The notes: generated by a model not told the origin, from the sequence alone. Counted from the stretch's first letter, positions 53,562-63,806 are shown. The stretch: 64,000 bases of DNA from Micrococcales bacterium (GCA_016719135.1 JADKAV010000003.1:9870-73869), one strand, 5' to 3'. Translations and numbers: made by a program.

Positions 53562-55753
53562 CAAGTACCTTCCGCAATGAGTTGGAGGACGAAGGTGGAT
53601 CCCTCACCAGGGATCGAATTCAGCCTAACGTCGCCGCCCATGGCACGCGCGAGTTGCCTGGATATGTGCAGACCCAGCCCGCTGCCGCCCGTCCGCATGG
53701 TCATAGGGTCTTCAATCCTGTAGAAGCGCTCGAAGACCCGTTCCTGCTCGTCGGCGGCGATCCCGGCACCGTGGTCGCGGATGAACACCTCGACACGTTC
53801 GGGGCCGGCACTGAACCTGACCTCGATCGCAGCGTCCGGCCCCGTGTATTTCACCGCGTTGCCCACGAGATTGTTGATGATCTGGATCACCCGCGTCCGA
53901 TCCGCGTGCACCCACAAGGGCTCGGAGGCCGCGATGGACAGCCTGCCGTCCACCTCCGGGAATCCAGTCGCTGCCTCCCGCACCGCGTCTACTAGGTCCA
54001 TGCGCTGCATGTCGACGCCGAGTTCCGCGTCGCTGGTGGTGCGTGCGGCGACCAGCAGATCGTCGACCAGCCGGGTCAGGTGGTCGGCACGTTCCTGGAT
54101 CGTCTCGAGGACACCCGCGCGCTTCTCCTCGCTCATCCGGTCCCACCTGCGGCGCAACAGGTCGGCATATCCGCGGATCGGCGTGATGGGTGTGCGCAGC
54201 TCGTGGGAGATCGTGGCGATGAAGTCGGACTTGAGCCGTTCGGCGCGCCGCTCACGGGTCATATCGCGGATCGTCATGACCCGGGTTCCAGAGGCGGCCA
54301 CGTCCACCCGCGTCACCTGCAGGTCGAGCTGCTGGCCGTCGCTGCGCTCGAAGGAGACCTCCACGCCTTCGGGTTCGGCGGGCACCGACACGATCCGTCG
54401 CACGATGTCGGGCGTGTCGGCGGTTCGCACAGAATCCAGACCATCAGGCAGGTCGACACCGGTGATCCGTTGTGCCGCGGGGCTCCACAAGAGCACTTCG
54501 TCCTGCTGGTCGACCACGCAGATGCCATCCGTGGCGTGATCCACGACGGCCTGCAGTTTCGCGGTCTCAGCGGTCAATTCGGCGAGGGTCTGCCCGGCGC
54601 GCACCGAACTGCCCACAGCCGCCGTCAGCGCCACCAGCGCCGGCTCATCGGTCTCCGGGACCGACCAGCTGCGCGCCCACGGCAGATGCCGGGTCGCCCA
54701 CTCCTGCTGATGGTGTGTGCCGATCGCGAGCACCCCACCGCCCGACTGGTCGTCGAGCCTGATGCCGACACCGGCGTCCCAGTGGTCGGGCAGTTCATCG
54801 CCCACCAGGGTTCGGACCTGCCGGGGCGGGACGGGCGGCGGCACCCACGCAGGATCGGTGCCGAAATGGTGGCCGGAGGCGAGCACGACGGCATACTCGT
54901 CGGCGGCGTACACCCTGCGCAGCGCCTCGGCAGCGCGCGGGATGACCACCTGTGGCTGACCGGGGGTAGCCACCGCTTGGCCGAGTTCGACCAGCCATCG
55001 GCTTCGTTCACGGCCTTCGGCGTGCGCCGAACTCGCGCGATAGGCATACCACAGGGCGATCACCGGCAGGGCGGCGAACGGTGTCAGCGCGGGATTGCTC
55101 TGCTCGATGGACAAAGCCACGGTCGCGACACCGACCGAACCGACGGCCATCCCCAGGCTCAGAGCCCACTGTTCCTCGAGCAACTCCCGGGGCGGCACGC
55201 CCTCGGCGGCCAGCAGGATCAAGGTCAGCATGAACAGGTTGAGCGTGGTGAAAACGACCGCGCCGACCAGCAGCGCGAGCACCGAGCGCAGTCCGAACTG
55301 TTCGGAATCCCCTACGAGTATCAGATAGGTGATCATGAGTCCGGCCCCGGAGATCGCGTACGAGCCGAGGTTGAACAGGAATTTGACCGCCGGGCGGCGC
55401 AGCAGCAGGGCGACGAGTGCGAATCCGAGCAGCGCGGTGCTCAGCGCCGCGAACGGGGGCAGGATGAGCACGCCCCAGATGATGACCACCTCGACGAAGG
55501 TGAGTTCCTCCCACGCGTCAGCGTGCCGGACCGGAACGTAGACAACGTCCGAGACCGCGGCCAGCGCCACGAACAGGGCGAGCAGCCAGACCGGCGGAGG
55601 ATCGATCACGTGCGCGGGAAGGTCCACCACCGCCGGCAGCCAGGCGAGCACCGAAAGGCTGAGAACTCCGGCAAGCGTGGCGAAAGACACCACGAAACCC
55701 ACCGAAAGCCAGGGGGGCCTGAGCGGACGCAGGCCCTCTCGGACCTGCGTCAT
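53561..55753 (-). CDS. polytopic membrane sensor histidine kinase with PAS domain
   Basis: A 730-residue kinase: about 8 TM segments (residues 15-235) like MASE-type sensors, a GAF-like region (270-380), a PAS domain (LQAVVDHATDGICVVDQQDE), HisKA with phospho-His in ATISHELRTPITP, and HATPase (NNLVGNAVKYTG, DHGAGIAADE, GGSGLGLHISR). It heads the kinase/receiver/CoA-transferase operon. The signal is unknown. Confidence 0.9.
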   Translation of the reverse strand: MTQVREGLRPLRPPWLSVGFVVSFATLAGVLSLSVLAWLPAVVDLPAHVIDPPPVWLLALFVALAAVSDVVYVPVRHADAWEELTFVEVVIIWGVLILPPFAALSTALLGFALVALLLRRPAVKFLFNLGSYAISGAGLMITYLILVGDSEQFGLRSVLALLVGAVVFTTLNLFMLTLILLAAEGVPPRELLEEQWALSLGMAVGSVGVATVALSIEQSNPALTPFAALPVIALWYAYRASSAHAEGRERSRWLVELGQAVATPGQPQVVIPRAAEALRRVYAADEYAVVLASGHHFGTDPAWVPPPVPPRQVRTLVGDELPDHWDAGVGIRLDDQSGGGVLAIGTHHQQEWATRHLPWARSWSVPETDEPALVALTAAVGSSVRAGQTLAELTAETAKLQAVVDHATDGICVVDQQDEVLLWSPAAQRITGVDLPDGLDSVRTADTPDIVRRIVSVPAEPEGVEVSFERSDGQQLDLQVTRVDVAASGTRVMTIRDMTRERRAERLKSDFIATISHELRTPITPIRGYADLLRRRWDRMSEEKRAGVLETIQERADHLTRLVDDLLVAARTTSDAELGVDMQRMDLVDAVREAATGFPEVDGRLSIAASEPLWVHADRTRVIQIINNLVGNAVKYTGPDAAIEVRFSAGPERVEVFIRDHGAGIAADEQERVFERFYRIEDPMTMRTGGSGLGLHISRQLARAMGGDVRLNSIPGEGSTFVLQLIAEGT

Positions 55754-55781
55754 GGCGGCTCCTTAGGGGGCGCCTAGGACG

Positions 55782-57707
55782 TTACCAACCCAAGGCGGCC
55801 CAACGCCTGCCGCTCCACTGCTCGGTGGCCCAGCGACGACCCTCGAAGGCAAAGTCCGCCCACCGGCGTCCGGTCCATTCACCGTCGGCCCAGCGACGCC
55901 CATCCCAGCTGAAGTCGGCCCAGCGACGACCGTCCCAGGCATCGGACGCCCACCGGCGACCCACCCAGTCCTGACCGGCCCAGCGGCGACCCGCCCACCG
56001 GCGGCCGTCCCACTGCTCGTCGGTCCACAGGTCTTCCATCTCCGGGTCGACCGCAGACTCGCGCAACGTCCAGGCGAAGGCCAGCCAGTCGGTGGCGGCC
56101 CAGCGACGACCCGCCCAGCGACGCCCATCCCAGACGTTTGCCAACCAGGCTTCGTCGGCCCAGCGACGTCCGACCCATTGGTCACTGGCCCAGCGACGTC
56201 CCTGCCAGTCATCGGTGGCCCAGCGACGACCCGCCCAGCGGCGTCCGTCGAAGGTGTTCTCGTCTGCTTGCAGGGCCCGCATCAGCGCGGCCATGGACCA
56301 GGCGTTGGCAGCCCACTTGCGGGTCTGGGGGGTCATCTTCGACCAGGCTGCCGCGACCGCGGAAAGGTCGCCTGATTCCCAGGCCTGCCCAAATTCGGCC
56401 CATAGCGCCTCGTCGGCCTCAGCCGGCCCGAAGTTCGACGGGGTCGACTCCTCCTGCGGCAGCGGCGGCACCGCACTCAGGGGGGTGGAAAGCGCCGCTG
56501 CCAAGTCCAGGGCGCCACTGCCGGCACCGGTCTTCGTGCGCAACTCCTTGGTGCGGTTGGCGGTCCCGATCACGAGTCGTTTCGCCTCGTCCGGGGTCAA
56601 CTCGGGCTGCTCGGACAGCAGCACGGCCAGCGACCCTGCGGTCACGGCCGCGGACATCGAGGTGCCGGACCCCTTCAGGAAGCCCTCCCCCACCTGTGAG
56701 GTCGGGTTATCCAGGTAGGCCGCGCTGGTCTTCGAGGACGTCGAGATCAATGAGACACCGGGGGCGACCAGGTCGGGACGCTTCTGCCCGAACGCCCGTC
56801 CGTACGACGAGAAGTCCGGGACGGTGTCATCGTCGAGCACGGCGGTGTCGGCTTCGTCCTGCGCCCCCACGACCAGCAGCACGGGATCGGTTGCCGGCGA
56901 GTTGACCTCTTTGGCCCCATCGTTACCGGAGGCGACTACCACGGTGACCCCGCGGGCCCACAGACGGTCGAGGGCGCGAGTCAACGGGTCCATCCACGGC
57001 GGCAGCGGGCTGTCGGTGCTCAGGGCGAGCATCGCCACCTGCAGCGAGGGGTCGGCGGCTTGCTTGTCAGCGACTGCCTGCAGGCCGGCGAGGACTGTGG
57101 AGAGGTTGGTGCTGCCGTCCTGCGCCGCGACCTGGACGTCGAAGACCTCGGCGGACGTTGCGACGCCGCCGAACTCCTCATCGTCACCGGCGACCAGACC
57201 GGCCATGAACGTGCCGTGGCCCAAGCCATCTCCGGTGGGCCCATCACTTACGTTCACCCGTTCGGCCACGTCAATGTCCGCGGACGCATCCACCCCGGTG
57301 TCCACCACCGCAACAGTCACGCCGGATCCGGCATCGGTTGCCGGCGCCCCGATCGTCTCGCGGAAGGTGTTCTTTTCGTCACTGCCGGCCACCGCGGTCG
57401 GAACCGCGTTGAATCGCATGGCCAGATCCGGGACGACGAAGGAGCCATGGGGGGCAGTGACAGACTCTGGGAGGTCCACCACCAGGGCTTGGGCGATCTC
57501 GAAGGTCTGCACGACACGACCGCCGGCCGCGTCGACGGCACGCGCGACATCGAGGGTGTCACCGGAGGTGCCGAGCAGCACTCTGTGCATGGGTGGCGCT
57601 GCAGATCCGGACGGAACCCCGAATCCCATGGGTACCGCCATCACAGCAGCGATGGCCAACGCAACGAGTCCTCGCGGGATCATGTGTCGGGCATATGCCT
57701 CGGACAT
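55782..57707 (-). CDS. secreted S8 subtilase with C-terminal GRRWA repeat tail
   Basis: A 641-residue protein: signal peptide, short pro-region, subtilisin domain with the triad Asp (VAVVDTGVDAS), His (GLGHGTFMAGLVAG) and Ser (GSGTSMSAAVTAG). After a spacer the last ~150 residues contain 14 copies of GRRWA, mostly in a 10-residue unit xxxWxGRRWA. ATG 57707 follows AAAAGGAGGTGGACC. The tail has no Cys and is extremely rich in Trp and Arg; cell-wall or envelope attachment is a guess. Confidence 0.9.
   Translation of the reverse strand: MSEAYARHMIPRGLVALAIAAVMAVPMGFGVPSGSAAPPMHRVLLGTSGDTLDVARAVDAAGGRVVQTFEIAQALVVDLPESVTAPHGSFVVPDLAMRFNAVPTAVAGSDEKNTFRETIGAPATDAGSGVTVAVVDTGVDASADIDVAERVNVSDGPTGDGLGHGTFMAGLVAGDDEEFGGVATSAEVFDVQVAAQDGSTNLSTVLAGLQAVADKQAADPSLQVAMLALSTDSPLPPWMDPLTRALDRLWARGVTVVVASGNDGAKEVNSPATDPVLLVVGAQDEADTAVLDDDTVPDFSSYGRAFGQKRPDLVAPGVSLISTSSKTSAAYLDNPTSQVGEGFLKGSGTSMSAAVTAGSLAVLLSEQPELTPDEAKRLVIGTANRTKELRTKTGAGSGALDLAAALSTPLSAVPPLPQEESTPSNFGPAEADEALWAEFGQAWESGDLSAVAAAWSKMTPQTRKWAANAWSMAALMRALQADENTFDGRRWAGRRWATDDWQGRRWASDQWVGRRWADEAWLANVWDGRRWAGRRWAATDWLAFAWTLRESAVDPEMEDLWTDEQWDGRRWAGRRWAGQDWVGRRWASDAWDGRRWADFSWDGRRWADGEWTGRRWADFAFEGRRWATEQWSGRRWAALGW
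55785..56256 (-). repeat. tandem array encoding xxxWxGRRWA
   Basis: In DNA the array shows as repeated GCCCAGCGACG / GCCCACCGGCG on the plus strand, mostly at a 30-bp step. Fourteen GRRWA units are present; three unit pairs are contracted to a 5-residue step, and a spacer without the motif splits the array near residue 580. Confidence 0.9.
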
Positions 57708-57769
57708 GGTCCACCTCCTTTTGGCTTCCCCGTATGAATCGCCCCTCAGCCACCCCCTTCTGTTCATCC

Positions 57770-57907
57770 GTTCGGGTGACGGAACGCCACTCATGGACCA
57801 AACGTCACTCTAATGGATCAACAGGTGCTGATGAGTCGCGCCGATGTCACCCTTTCGTGCACCCATCCTCAGACGTCCGTTCGCCGTAATTAGGCCGAAC
57901 GGGTGAC
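57770..57907. promoter_or_regulatory. three GTCACCC boxes upstream of the subtilase gene
   Basis: GTCACCCTTTC lies on the plus strand at 57845-57855. On the minus strand GTCACCCGAAC lies at 57770-57780 and GTCACCCGTTC at 57897-57907. All are within 200 bases of the subtilase start and look like copies of one binding site. The regulator is unknown. Confidence 0.4.
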
Positions 57908-57940
57908 ACCTCACCGGGCCATCTGCCCGCACAGCGGAGA

Positions 57941-58429
57941 TCAGCCCACCCGGGTCAGCCAACGAACTCCGGTATCACACGCCATCCGGAACGGTTCGAG
58001 CTCGTCGTCCCAAGACGCTCCGAGCAGCGTTTCGATGCCGGCTCTGAGGTCGCCGCCTGCCATCAGCGCGCGCAAGCGTTCCTCGTTCACCAGAATGTCC
58101 CCGTTGGGTCCGGTCGCGGCCCGGAACATGCCCAACGTCGGCGTGAAGCAGAACCGCTCCCCCGTCGATGACCCGGACTCCTCAGTCACCTCGAAACGTA
58201 GGTTCGGAAAACCGCGCAGCGCACTGGCGATCTGGGCGCCGGCACCCGGGGCGCCGAACCACTGGATTTCGCAGCGGAACATGCCGTTGAGGATCGGCTG
58301 GGCCGACCAATCGAAGGGGTGGGCGCGCTCGACAGCACGTTGCACAGCCCATTCGACATGCGGCATCAACGCCTTCGGGCACGAGTGGACGAACACCACT
58401 CCCCGGGCCATCGCCTCGGCACTACGCAT
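57941..58429 (-). CDS. DUF3145 protein
   Basis: A 162-residue protein matching the actinobacterial DUF3145 family: ARGVVFVHSCPKALMPHVEW, NGMFRCEIQWFGAPG, SALRGFPNLRFEVTEE and TGPNGDILVNEERLRAL. ATG 58429 follows AGGAGGGCCTT. Cytoplasmic; function unknown but widely conserved in the class. Confidence 0.87.
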   Translation of the reverse strand: MRSAEAMARGVVFVHSCPKALMPHVEWAVQRAVERAHPFDWSAQPILNGMFRCEIQWFGAPGAGAQIASALRGFPNLRFEVTEESGSSTGERFCFTPTLGMFRAATGPNGDILVNEERLRALMAGGDLRAGIETLLGASWDDELEPFRMACDTGVRWLTRVG

Positions 58430-58614
58430 AAGGCCCTCCTGTGTCTCGCTTCGCCTTCCCCAGCGTCGAGACCTCACGAGGAACCATGCCTACAGTACCC
58501 GCCGGGAATCGAATCGCCAAACTGCGCGCCGTCAGGCCGTCAGTCACCAGAACGGACCAGTGGACTCAGATCAGGTTCGGGGAATCCGATAACCCCTGCG
58601 AGGAGGTGGTATCG

Positions 58615-59055
58615 GTGTATTCGCAGATGCAGACCCCTCTTCCAGCGCCTTTCACACCCAGTGATGTCGACACCGACATCACCGAGATCATCCGGCCCGC
58701 CGCGATCGTGCCAGAGGAGGCAGCCCGTTCGATCCTGGTCGAACTCGCCCTGCGCGACACCAACAATGGCGGGCTCTGGTCGGCCGACCCGGCGCGCTGG
58801 GCGCGCTATGACATGCCGTGGCGCTCACCGGACGATCCCGGCGGGGCGCGACTGATCGGCACGATCCAGATCGCCTACGGCACGCCGACTCGGTACGAAA
58901 TCACCATCTACTGCGCCACGATCACTGCTCACGCGTCGCGCCTGGGATGGACCGTGGTGACCCTGTGCGACGCAGCCCTGTCGCTGGGAAACCTGACCTT
59001 GGACTCCTGTCCGCGCGCGCAGATGCATCAACCGCCCAAACCTTTCTCGTTCTGA
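58615..59055 (+). CDS. small conserved protein of unknown function
   Basis: A 146-residue protein without signal peptide or TM segment. Recognisable stretches: FTPSDVDTDITEIIRPAAIV, SILVELALRDTNNGGLWSAD, and IGTIQIAYGTPTRYEITIYC followed by a helix ASRLGWTVVTLCDAAL. I chose the GTG at 58615, 8 bases after GAGGAGG. I do not recognise a characterised family. Confidence 0.7.
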   Translation: MYSQMQTPLPAPFTPSDVDTDITEIIRPAAIVPEEAARSILVELALRDTNNGGLWSADPARWARYDMPWRSPDDPGGARLIGTIQIAYGTPTRYEITIYCATITAHASRLGWTVVTLCDAALSLGNLTLDSCPRAQMHQPPKPFSF

Positions 59056-59063
59056 GCCGCACT

Positions 59064-59822
59064 TCAGCGCGGAGCCACCCAGCCGCGGTACTCGGCGATC
59101 TCCGGCGGCGCACTTCGGGCTGAGGCCAAGACGGCTTGCGCCTGAGAGGGATCCAAATCAGACACGGGCACCACAGTGGTACGTATCGAGAACGCGATGA
59201 GGTCGTGCACTGGGACCAGGCATTGGCGCTCGACGCGCAGATACGAGTCCATCCCTGGAAGGTGTCTGCGCCTGGCGTGTGCGGCCACCGGTTGGAACAG
59301 GGCCGGGTCGTCGAGCAGAGTCGCGTTGACCCGCCATCGTGGTCCATGTGCGGCGATCGAGTCGAACGCCTTCACCGTGGGGGCGGCCAACTGGCTGCGA
59401 TAGTCCGGCACGGGGTCGTGGATCGTCACCACGTCGCGTCCCATCTTGTCCGCCAGCCGCCAGCGGGACGGGAAACACACCACCGCGGCGATCAACTGCC
59501 ATTGCCCGTCGCGCACCCCCATGACACACATGTCGTCACGCACCAGTTGTGCCGCCTCCACCAGTGGGTGATCGACGCCCGGCAGATCGGTGCCCACCCA
59601 GCGCGCCATGGCATCGGCCACCGTCCGACACGCATCGTCGCTGCTCGGCAACGCAGCGAAGACGTCCGTGCGTTGCTTTTTCAGCAACTCCCGCCGCAAT
59701 GCCAGTTGCGGATCGGTGGGGTCGGGGTCCAGCCAGGTCGCCATGTCGAGCTTTCGCAGCCCCATCGAAGGTCGGTGTGGCTTGCCTGAGAACACCTCCG
59801 GCGGGATGTCCTCCGGCGTCAC
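59064..59822 (-). CDS. DUF3445 / haem-dependent oxidative N-demethylase-like protein
   Basis: A 252-residue protein matching DUF3445: RPSMGLRKLDMATWLDPDPT, LVRDDMCVMGVRDGQWQLIA, VVCFPSRWRLADKMGRDVVT, IHDPVPDY, and VERQCLVPVHDLIAFSIRT. Family members include the alpha-like subunit of a haem-dependent amine demethylase. GTG 59822 overlaps the penicillin acylase stop (GTGA), so they form an operon. Confidence 0.82.
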   Translation of the reverse strand: MTPEDIPPEVFSGKPHRPSMGLRKLDMATWLDPDPTDPQLALRRELLKKQRTDVFAALPSSDDACRTVADAMARWVGTDLPGVDHPLVEAAQLVRDDMCVMGVRDGQWQLIAAVVCFPSRWRLADKMGRDVVTIHDPVPDYRSQLAAPTVKAFDSIAAHGPRWRVNATLLDDPALFQPVAAHARRRHLPGMDSYLRVERQCLVPVHDLIAFSIRTTVVPVSDLDPSQAQAVLASARSAPPEIAEYRGWVAPR

Positions 59823-62387
59823 GAGCTCGGCTGCAGAGTCAGTGTGTCCCGCGTGTTCTGTTCGACCGCCTCTCGGCTGAAGGGCCACGAGTACTGCTCT
59901 CCGGTCACCCAGGCCTCGGTCTGGTCACGGTAGGTGGCGTCGAAGGCGTGCCCGCTGGCACCGGTGAGATTGACCCAGGTGGAGTTGTCGAGGTTGGCCA
60001 GGTCGACGACCTGTCGCATGCTCGGGACCCAGTTGACCTCATACCCCTCCTGCGGTTCCCACCCGGTGGCTTGCACGATGCTGCCGCCACCTCCCACCTG
60101 GTACGGCCCGCGGTTGAACAACCACTCGATGGGCGCGATCCCACTCTGGCCCAGCGAGGCGTTGGTCAGTTCCAGCGTGTGCAGGTCGCCCCACTGCCAC
60201 GAGGCCGGATCCCCGCCGAGGCGTTCGTCGAGTTCCGCAGCCGCGGCGTTGAGGCTGGCCGTCACCGTCTGATCGCGGTTTTCGCGTTCGGGGGTGTTGA
60301 CGTCGTCCCACCACGGGTTGTTCGGCTCGTCCCAGAGTCCGTACATGACCTCCCAGTAGCGGTCACCGCCGTTCGCATACGTCTCGGAGGTGTCCAGAAC
60401 GTCGTTGAACACACGCTGCACGAGTTGACGCCAGACCGCGTTGAAGTAGGCGCCGGCCGCGGAATCCCGCTGCTGCTGGAAGTCCCATCCGTCGAGCAGG
60501 TCCAGTGCCGGCTCGGTAGCGTCCTCAACACTGAATTCCTGCAGTCGCGGAGCCAGGAAGGCAGCGAGTTCGTTGCGGGCGTCCATCTGGATGTCGGCCA
60601 TCTCCTGTGACGTCATCAAGTCCTCATCGGAGATCTCCTGCTCGACCAGATCGAAGATGCGCTGCGAACGCGCCCCATAGGACCAGTCGTCGGTGATGAA
60701 GTACGGGTAGTCGGGGCCGATGGCCGCCTGATTGGCCGTGACGATGTAGCCCTCATCCGGGTCAGTGATCACCGGCAACTCCTCAAATGGGATCTGTCCG
60801 GTCCAGGCGTACTCCGAAGACCAGCCGGGAACCGGCCATTTCCCGTCGTAGTTCTTCCGGATCGGAATGACTCCCGGAGCCTGATATCCGATCCTGCCGC
60901 TGGTATCCGCATAGAGCAGATTCTGTGCGGGCACGGACACGAATTCCGCGGCCTTGCGGAAGTCATCCCAATTCTCAGCGGTGTTCATCATGTCGAAGGC
61001 ATCGAACGTGGGCCGCGGGGTGAGAGCCGTCCATTTGAGGGCGACCGCGTAGCCCGATCCCTTCGGCGGAGCTTGCGCGCTGTCCGGCGCCTGCCCTGGC
61101 GCAGGTACGGGTGCACTGTCCCCTGCCGCAGCAGTGGACTCCAATACATCGGACATGATCGGCCCGTTCGGCGTGGAGCGAACGGTGATGGTGACATCCT
61201 CACCGCCGGCCACCTTGATGACCTCTTGGCGGGTCGTCAAGGGCTGCTTCTTGCCGTCAATCTCATAGTTGTCTCCGGTCACCTTCTCCAGCACGAGGTC
61301 AGTGACGTCTGGACCCAGATTGGTGAACCCCCAGGCGATGTCGGCGTTGTGACCGATGAAGACCCCCGGCAACCCCGACATCGTCCAGCCGGCGACGTCG
61401 TAGGAACAGTCGGCCGTGATCGACCGGCAGTGCAGTCCGGCCTGGTACCACAACGAGGGCATCGCCGGTGCGAGGTGCGGATCGTTGGCCAGGAGCGGCT
61501 TACCCGTCACCGTCTTCGACCCGGACACCGCCCAACTGTTGGAGCCGATGCCTTCACCCACCGGCCCCAGGACCGTCTTCAATTGGTCGAATGCCACCCG
61601 GGTCGCTCGCAGGGCCGGAGTCGCTGGAAGGTACGCGGCCGCCTGGTCGACGCTCGGGTTTGCGTTCTGATCGAACTTGCCGTCGACCACTGCCCCCTGA
61701 TCGACGATCGGGCGATGACGATCGTAGGGATATGGCGGATACAGCTCCTCTGTGCGTTTCACCCCTACCTCCGGTGGACGCGACGGCACGCTGGATCTCA
61801 TCGTCCATGTTCCCGCGCAGGTCCCAGGCCAAGGCCTTGAGCCATGCCACCGAATCGACCGGGGTCCACGGCTCGATCTGATAGTTGCGGTTGATGAGGT
61901 TCAACACCGAGTACTCGAGGCTCAACTCGGCCTTGGACCGTTCGGAGATGTAGGCGTTGACACCCTTGGCATACGCCTCCAGGATCTGCTTGGACCTGTC
62001 CGACAGCATCGGATACTCCTGCTCGGCCACACGGCGCCAGCCCATCGTCCGGATCACCTTGTCCGTCTCCAGTTGGCTGTCACCGAACATCTCCGACAGG
62101 CGACCTGACGTGATGTGGCGTCGAAAGTCCATCTCCCAGAACCGGTCCTGAGCGTGGACGTACCCCTGCGTGTAGAACAGGTCGTCGATGTTGTCGGCGT
62201 AGATCTGCGGGATCCCCCGCTCATCGCGCATGACTTCGACCGAGGACGTCAATCCCGCTGCTTGCAGTTCACCGTTCAGCTGCGGAAAAGGTCGGTGAAC
62301 CGTCCAGGCTCCGAACGACACCAGCACCACTGCGAGAACCAAGATGACGATTCCGAAGATCCCAAGGATCTTGCCGAGCTTGCGCAT
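59819..62387 (-). CDS. penicillin acylase-family Ntn hydrolase, one frameshift
   Basis: The N-terminal part reads from ATG 62387: one TM anchor (ILGIFGIVILVLAVVLVSF), DERGIPQIYADN, YTQGYVHAQDRFWEMDFRR. The frame then breaks at the CCCC run 61762-61765 and resumes as TEELYPPYPYDRH, the nucleophile loop GEGIGSNSWAVSGSKT (self-cleavage before Ser), LANDPHL and VNWVPSMRQVVDL near the end. Removing one base gives about 855 residues, the usual length for membrane-anchored members. It cleaves an amide such as an N-acyl-homoserine lactone or beta-lactam side chain; substrate unknown. Confidence 0.85.
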
Positions 62388-62479
62388 GACCGCAGGCTAC
62401 CGCTACCGAGCGGACGGATTCCGGAGTTCCTCGAGACGTGGCGGAGCGGGGGTTGCGGTCCCGTTGTTTCAGGGGGGTC

Positions 62480-63715
62480 CTCTGGTGTGGGTGATGACGG
62501 GGATGGTGTGGGTGTCCATGGTGATGGTGTACCGGCCGTGGTGCAGGTCGTTATGACATCGCGAACAGAGAAGTGCGAGGTTTGACAGGTCGGTTCTGCC
62601 GCCGTCTTTTTCCAGTGGATGATGTGGTGGGCGTGGCAGTGCCGCGGTGTCCGTCCGGCAGGGATGTAGCCGCGGTCGCGGAAGATCAGCGCGGCCCATT
62701 GGGCGCGGATGCCCGGCGCCGTTTTCGTCCGAGGGCGAGGGGGATGAAGGTGCCTGTGCGTTTGATCCCGAAGATCACTGTGCACACCGCCGCGCACGAC
62801 AACAGATCGAACGATCCAGCACCGGCAGGGGGGTGCAAGTCGACCAGGGTCGCGTTGTCACTGGTGGGCAGGTTCTCCAAATCCACCAGGATGGACTGCG
62901 GACTCCGGGTTGGGTGGGTTTTGCCGCCGCGGCCCTTGGATATGTCGGTCAGGGCATCAGCGCGGCGTTGGGCCGGGGTGGTGGTGCTGTGGTGTCCGGG
63001 GGCGGGTGAACGATGCCAGGTTTCGGCCAGGATCGCCCCGTCGACCTCGTCGAACGCATTCCGGTGATCGCCCACATCCCGTTCGCCCGGCGGACAGGCG
63101 CAGGGGAGCGTTTGGCGCGCGTTGCTGGTCCAGGCTCAGGTCCAGGTGGTGGGGTTGTCGGCCTCAGTGGCGACCTGCAGCACCCGGCGCACCTCCGAGG
63201 CATCTGGTTGGACTTGGCCAGGCCGACGATCGCGGCTTGTTTGCTGGTGAAGTCATCGATCGCGGGGGGCGTGGGCCGTGACAACATGCAACCCCGAAAT
63301 GATGCCGGCAGCCCAGGCGTCCCTTCACGACCGGCAGGTCGTGCAGGGCGTTGGCGGTGTTCTCCATCCCCGACCCGACCGCTACCGGGGGATCCGGTGG
63401 CGATCGCGACCAGGACCCGGTGGTGCCTGCGCCCAGAACCCGGGAATCCCCGGCAGTATCGGCGGCACCGGCCAGAACGGTCAGGTACGCCTCGATGCGG
63501 TTACGCAACCTTGCGGTGTGTGCCATGGCCGCGGCGTTCCTCCGCGCACAGCAGGTCGGGGTCGGGCAGCGCATCGTATCGACGTCGATCTGGTCGAACC
63601 CGGCCGGGGCGACGGTGGGTAGGGGAGGCGCGGATCCGGGCCCGGCGGTGCGCCGCCCGCGACACATCAAAGAAGGAAGACGACGCAGCAGTAGCAGTGA
63701 CCATTGGACACCCCC
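62480..63715 (-). pseudogene. DUF222 / HNH (13E12) element with many frameshifts
   Basis: Pieces of one protein occur in order across all three minus frames: DLLCAEER, AAAMAHTARLRNRIEAYLTV, FTSKQAAIVGLAKSNQ, DGAILAETWHRS, TPAQRRADALTDISK, CAAVCTVIFGIKRTGTFIPL, CHAHHIIHWKK and DLSNLALLCSRCHNDLHHG. The HNH core is recognisable (CHAHHIIHW, LLCSRCH). At least five frame changes are needed. This copy is of a different 13E12 subgroup from the two intact genes. Either decayed, or poor consensus near a contig end. Confidence 0.78.
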
Positions 63716-63806
63716 CGATCGACACAAGAACATTGAATGTCGTATCGGAAGGGCTGGTGCCCCCACCGCGACGTCGCTGCACGAGCTGACGAAAACCAAC
63801 TACCAA

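Noticed and set aside
54080..55777. 565-codon plus-strand frame
   Set aside because: Antisense to the membrane histidine kinase, whose domains are intact; composition is that of a shadow frame.
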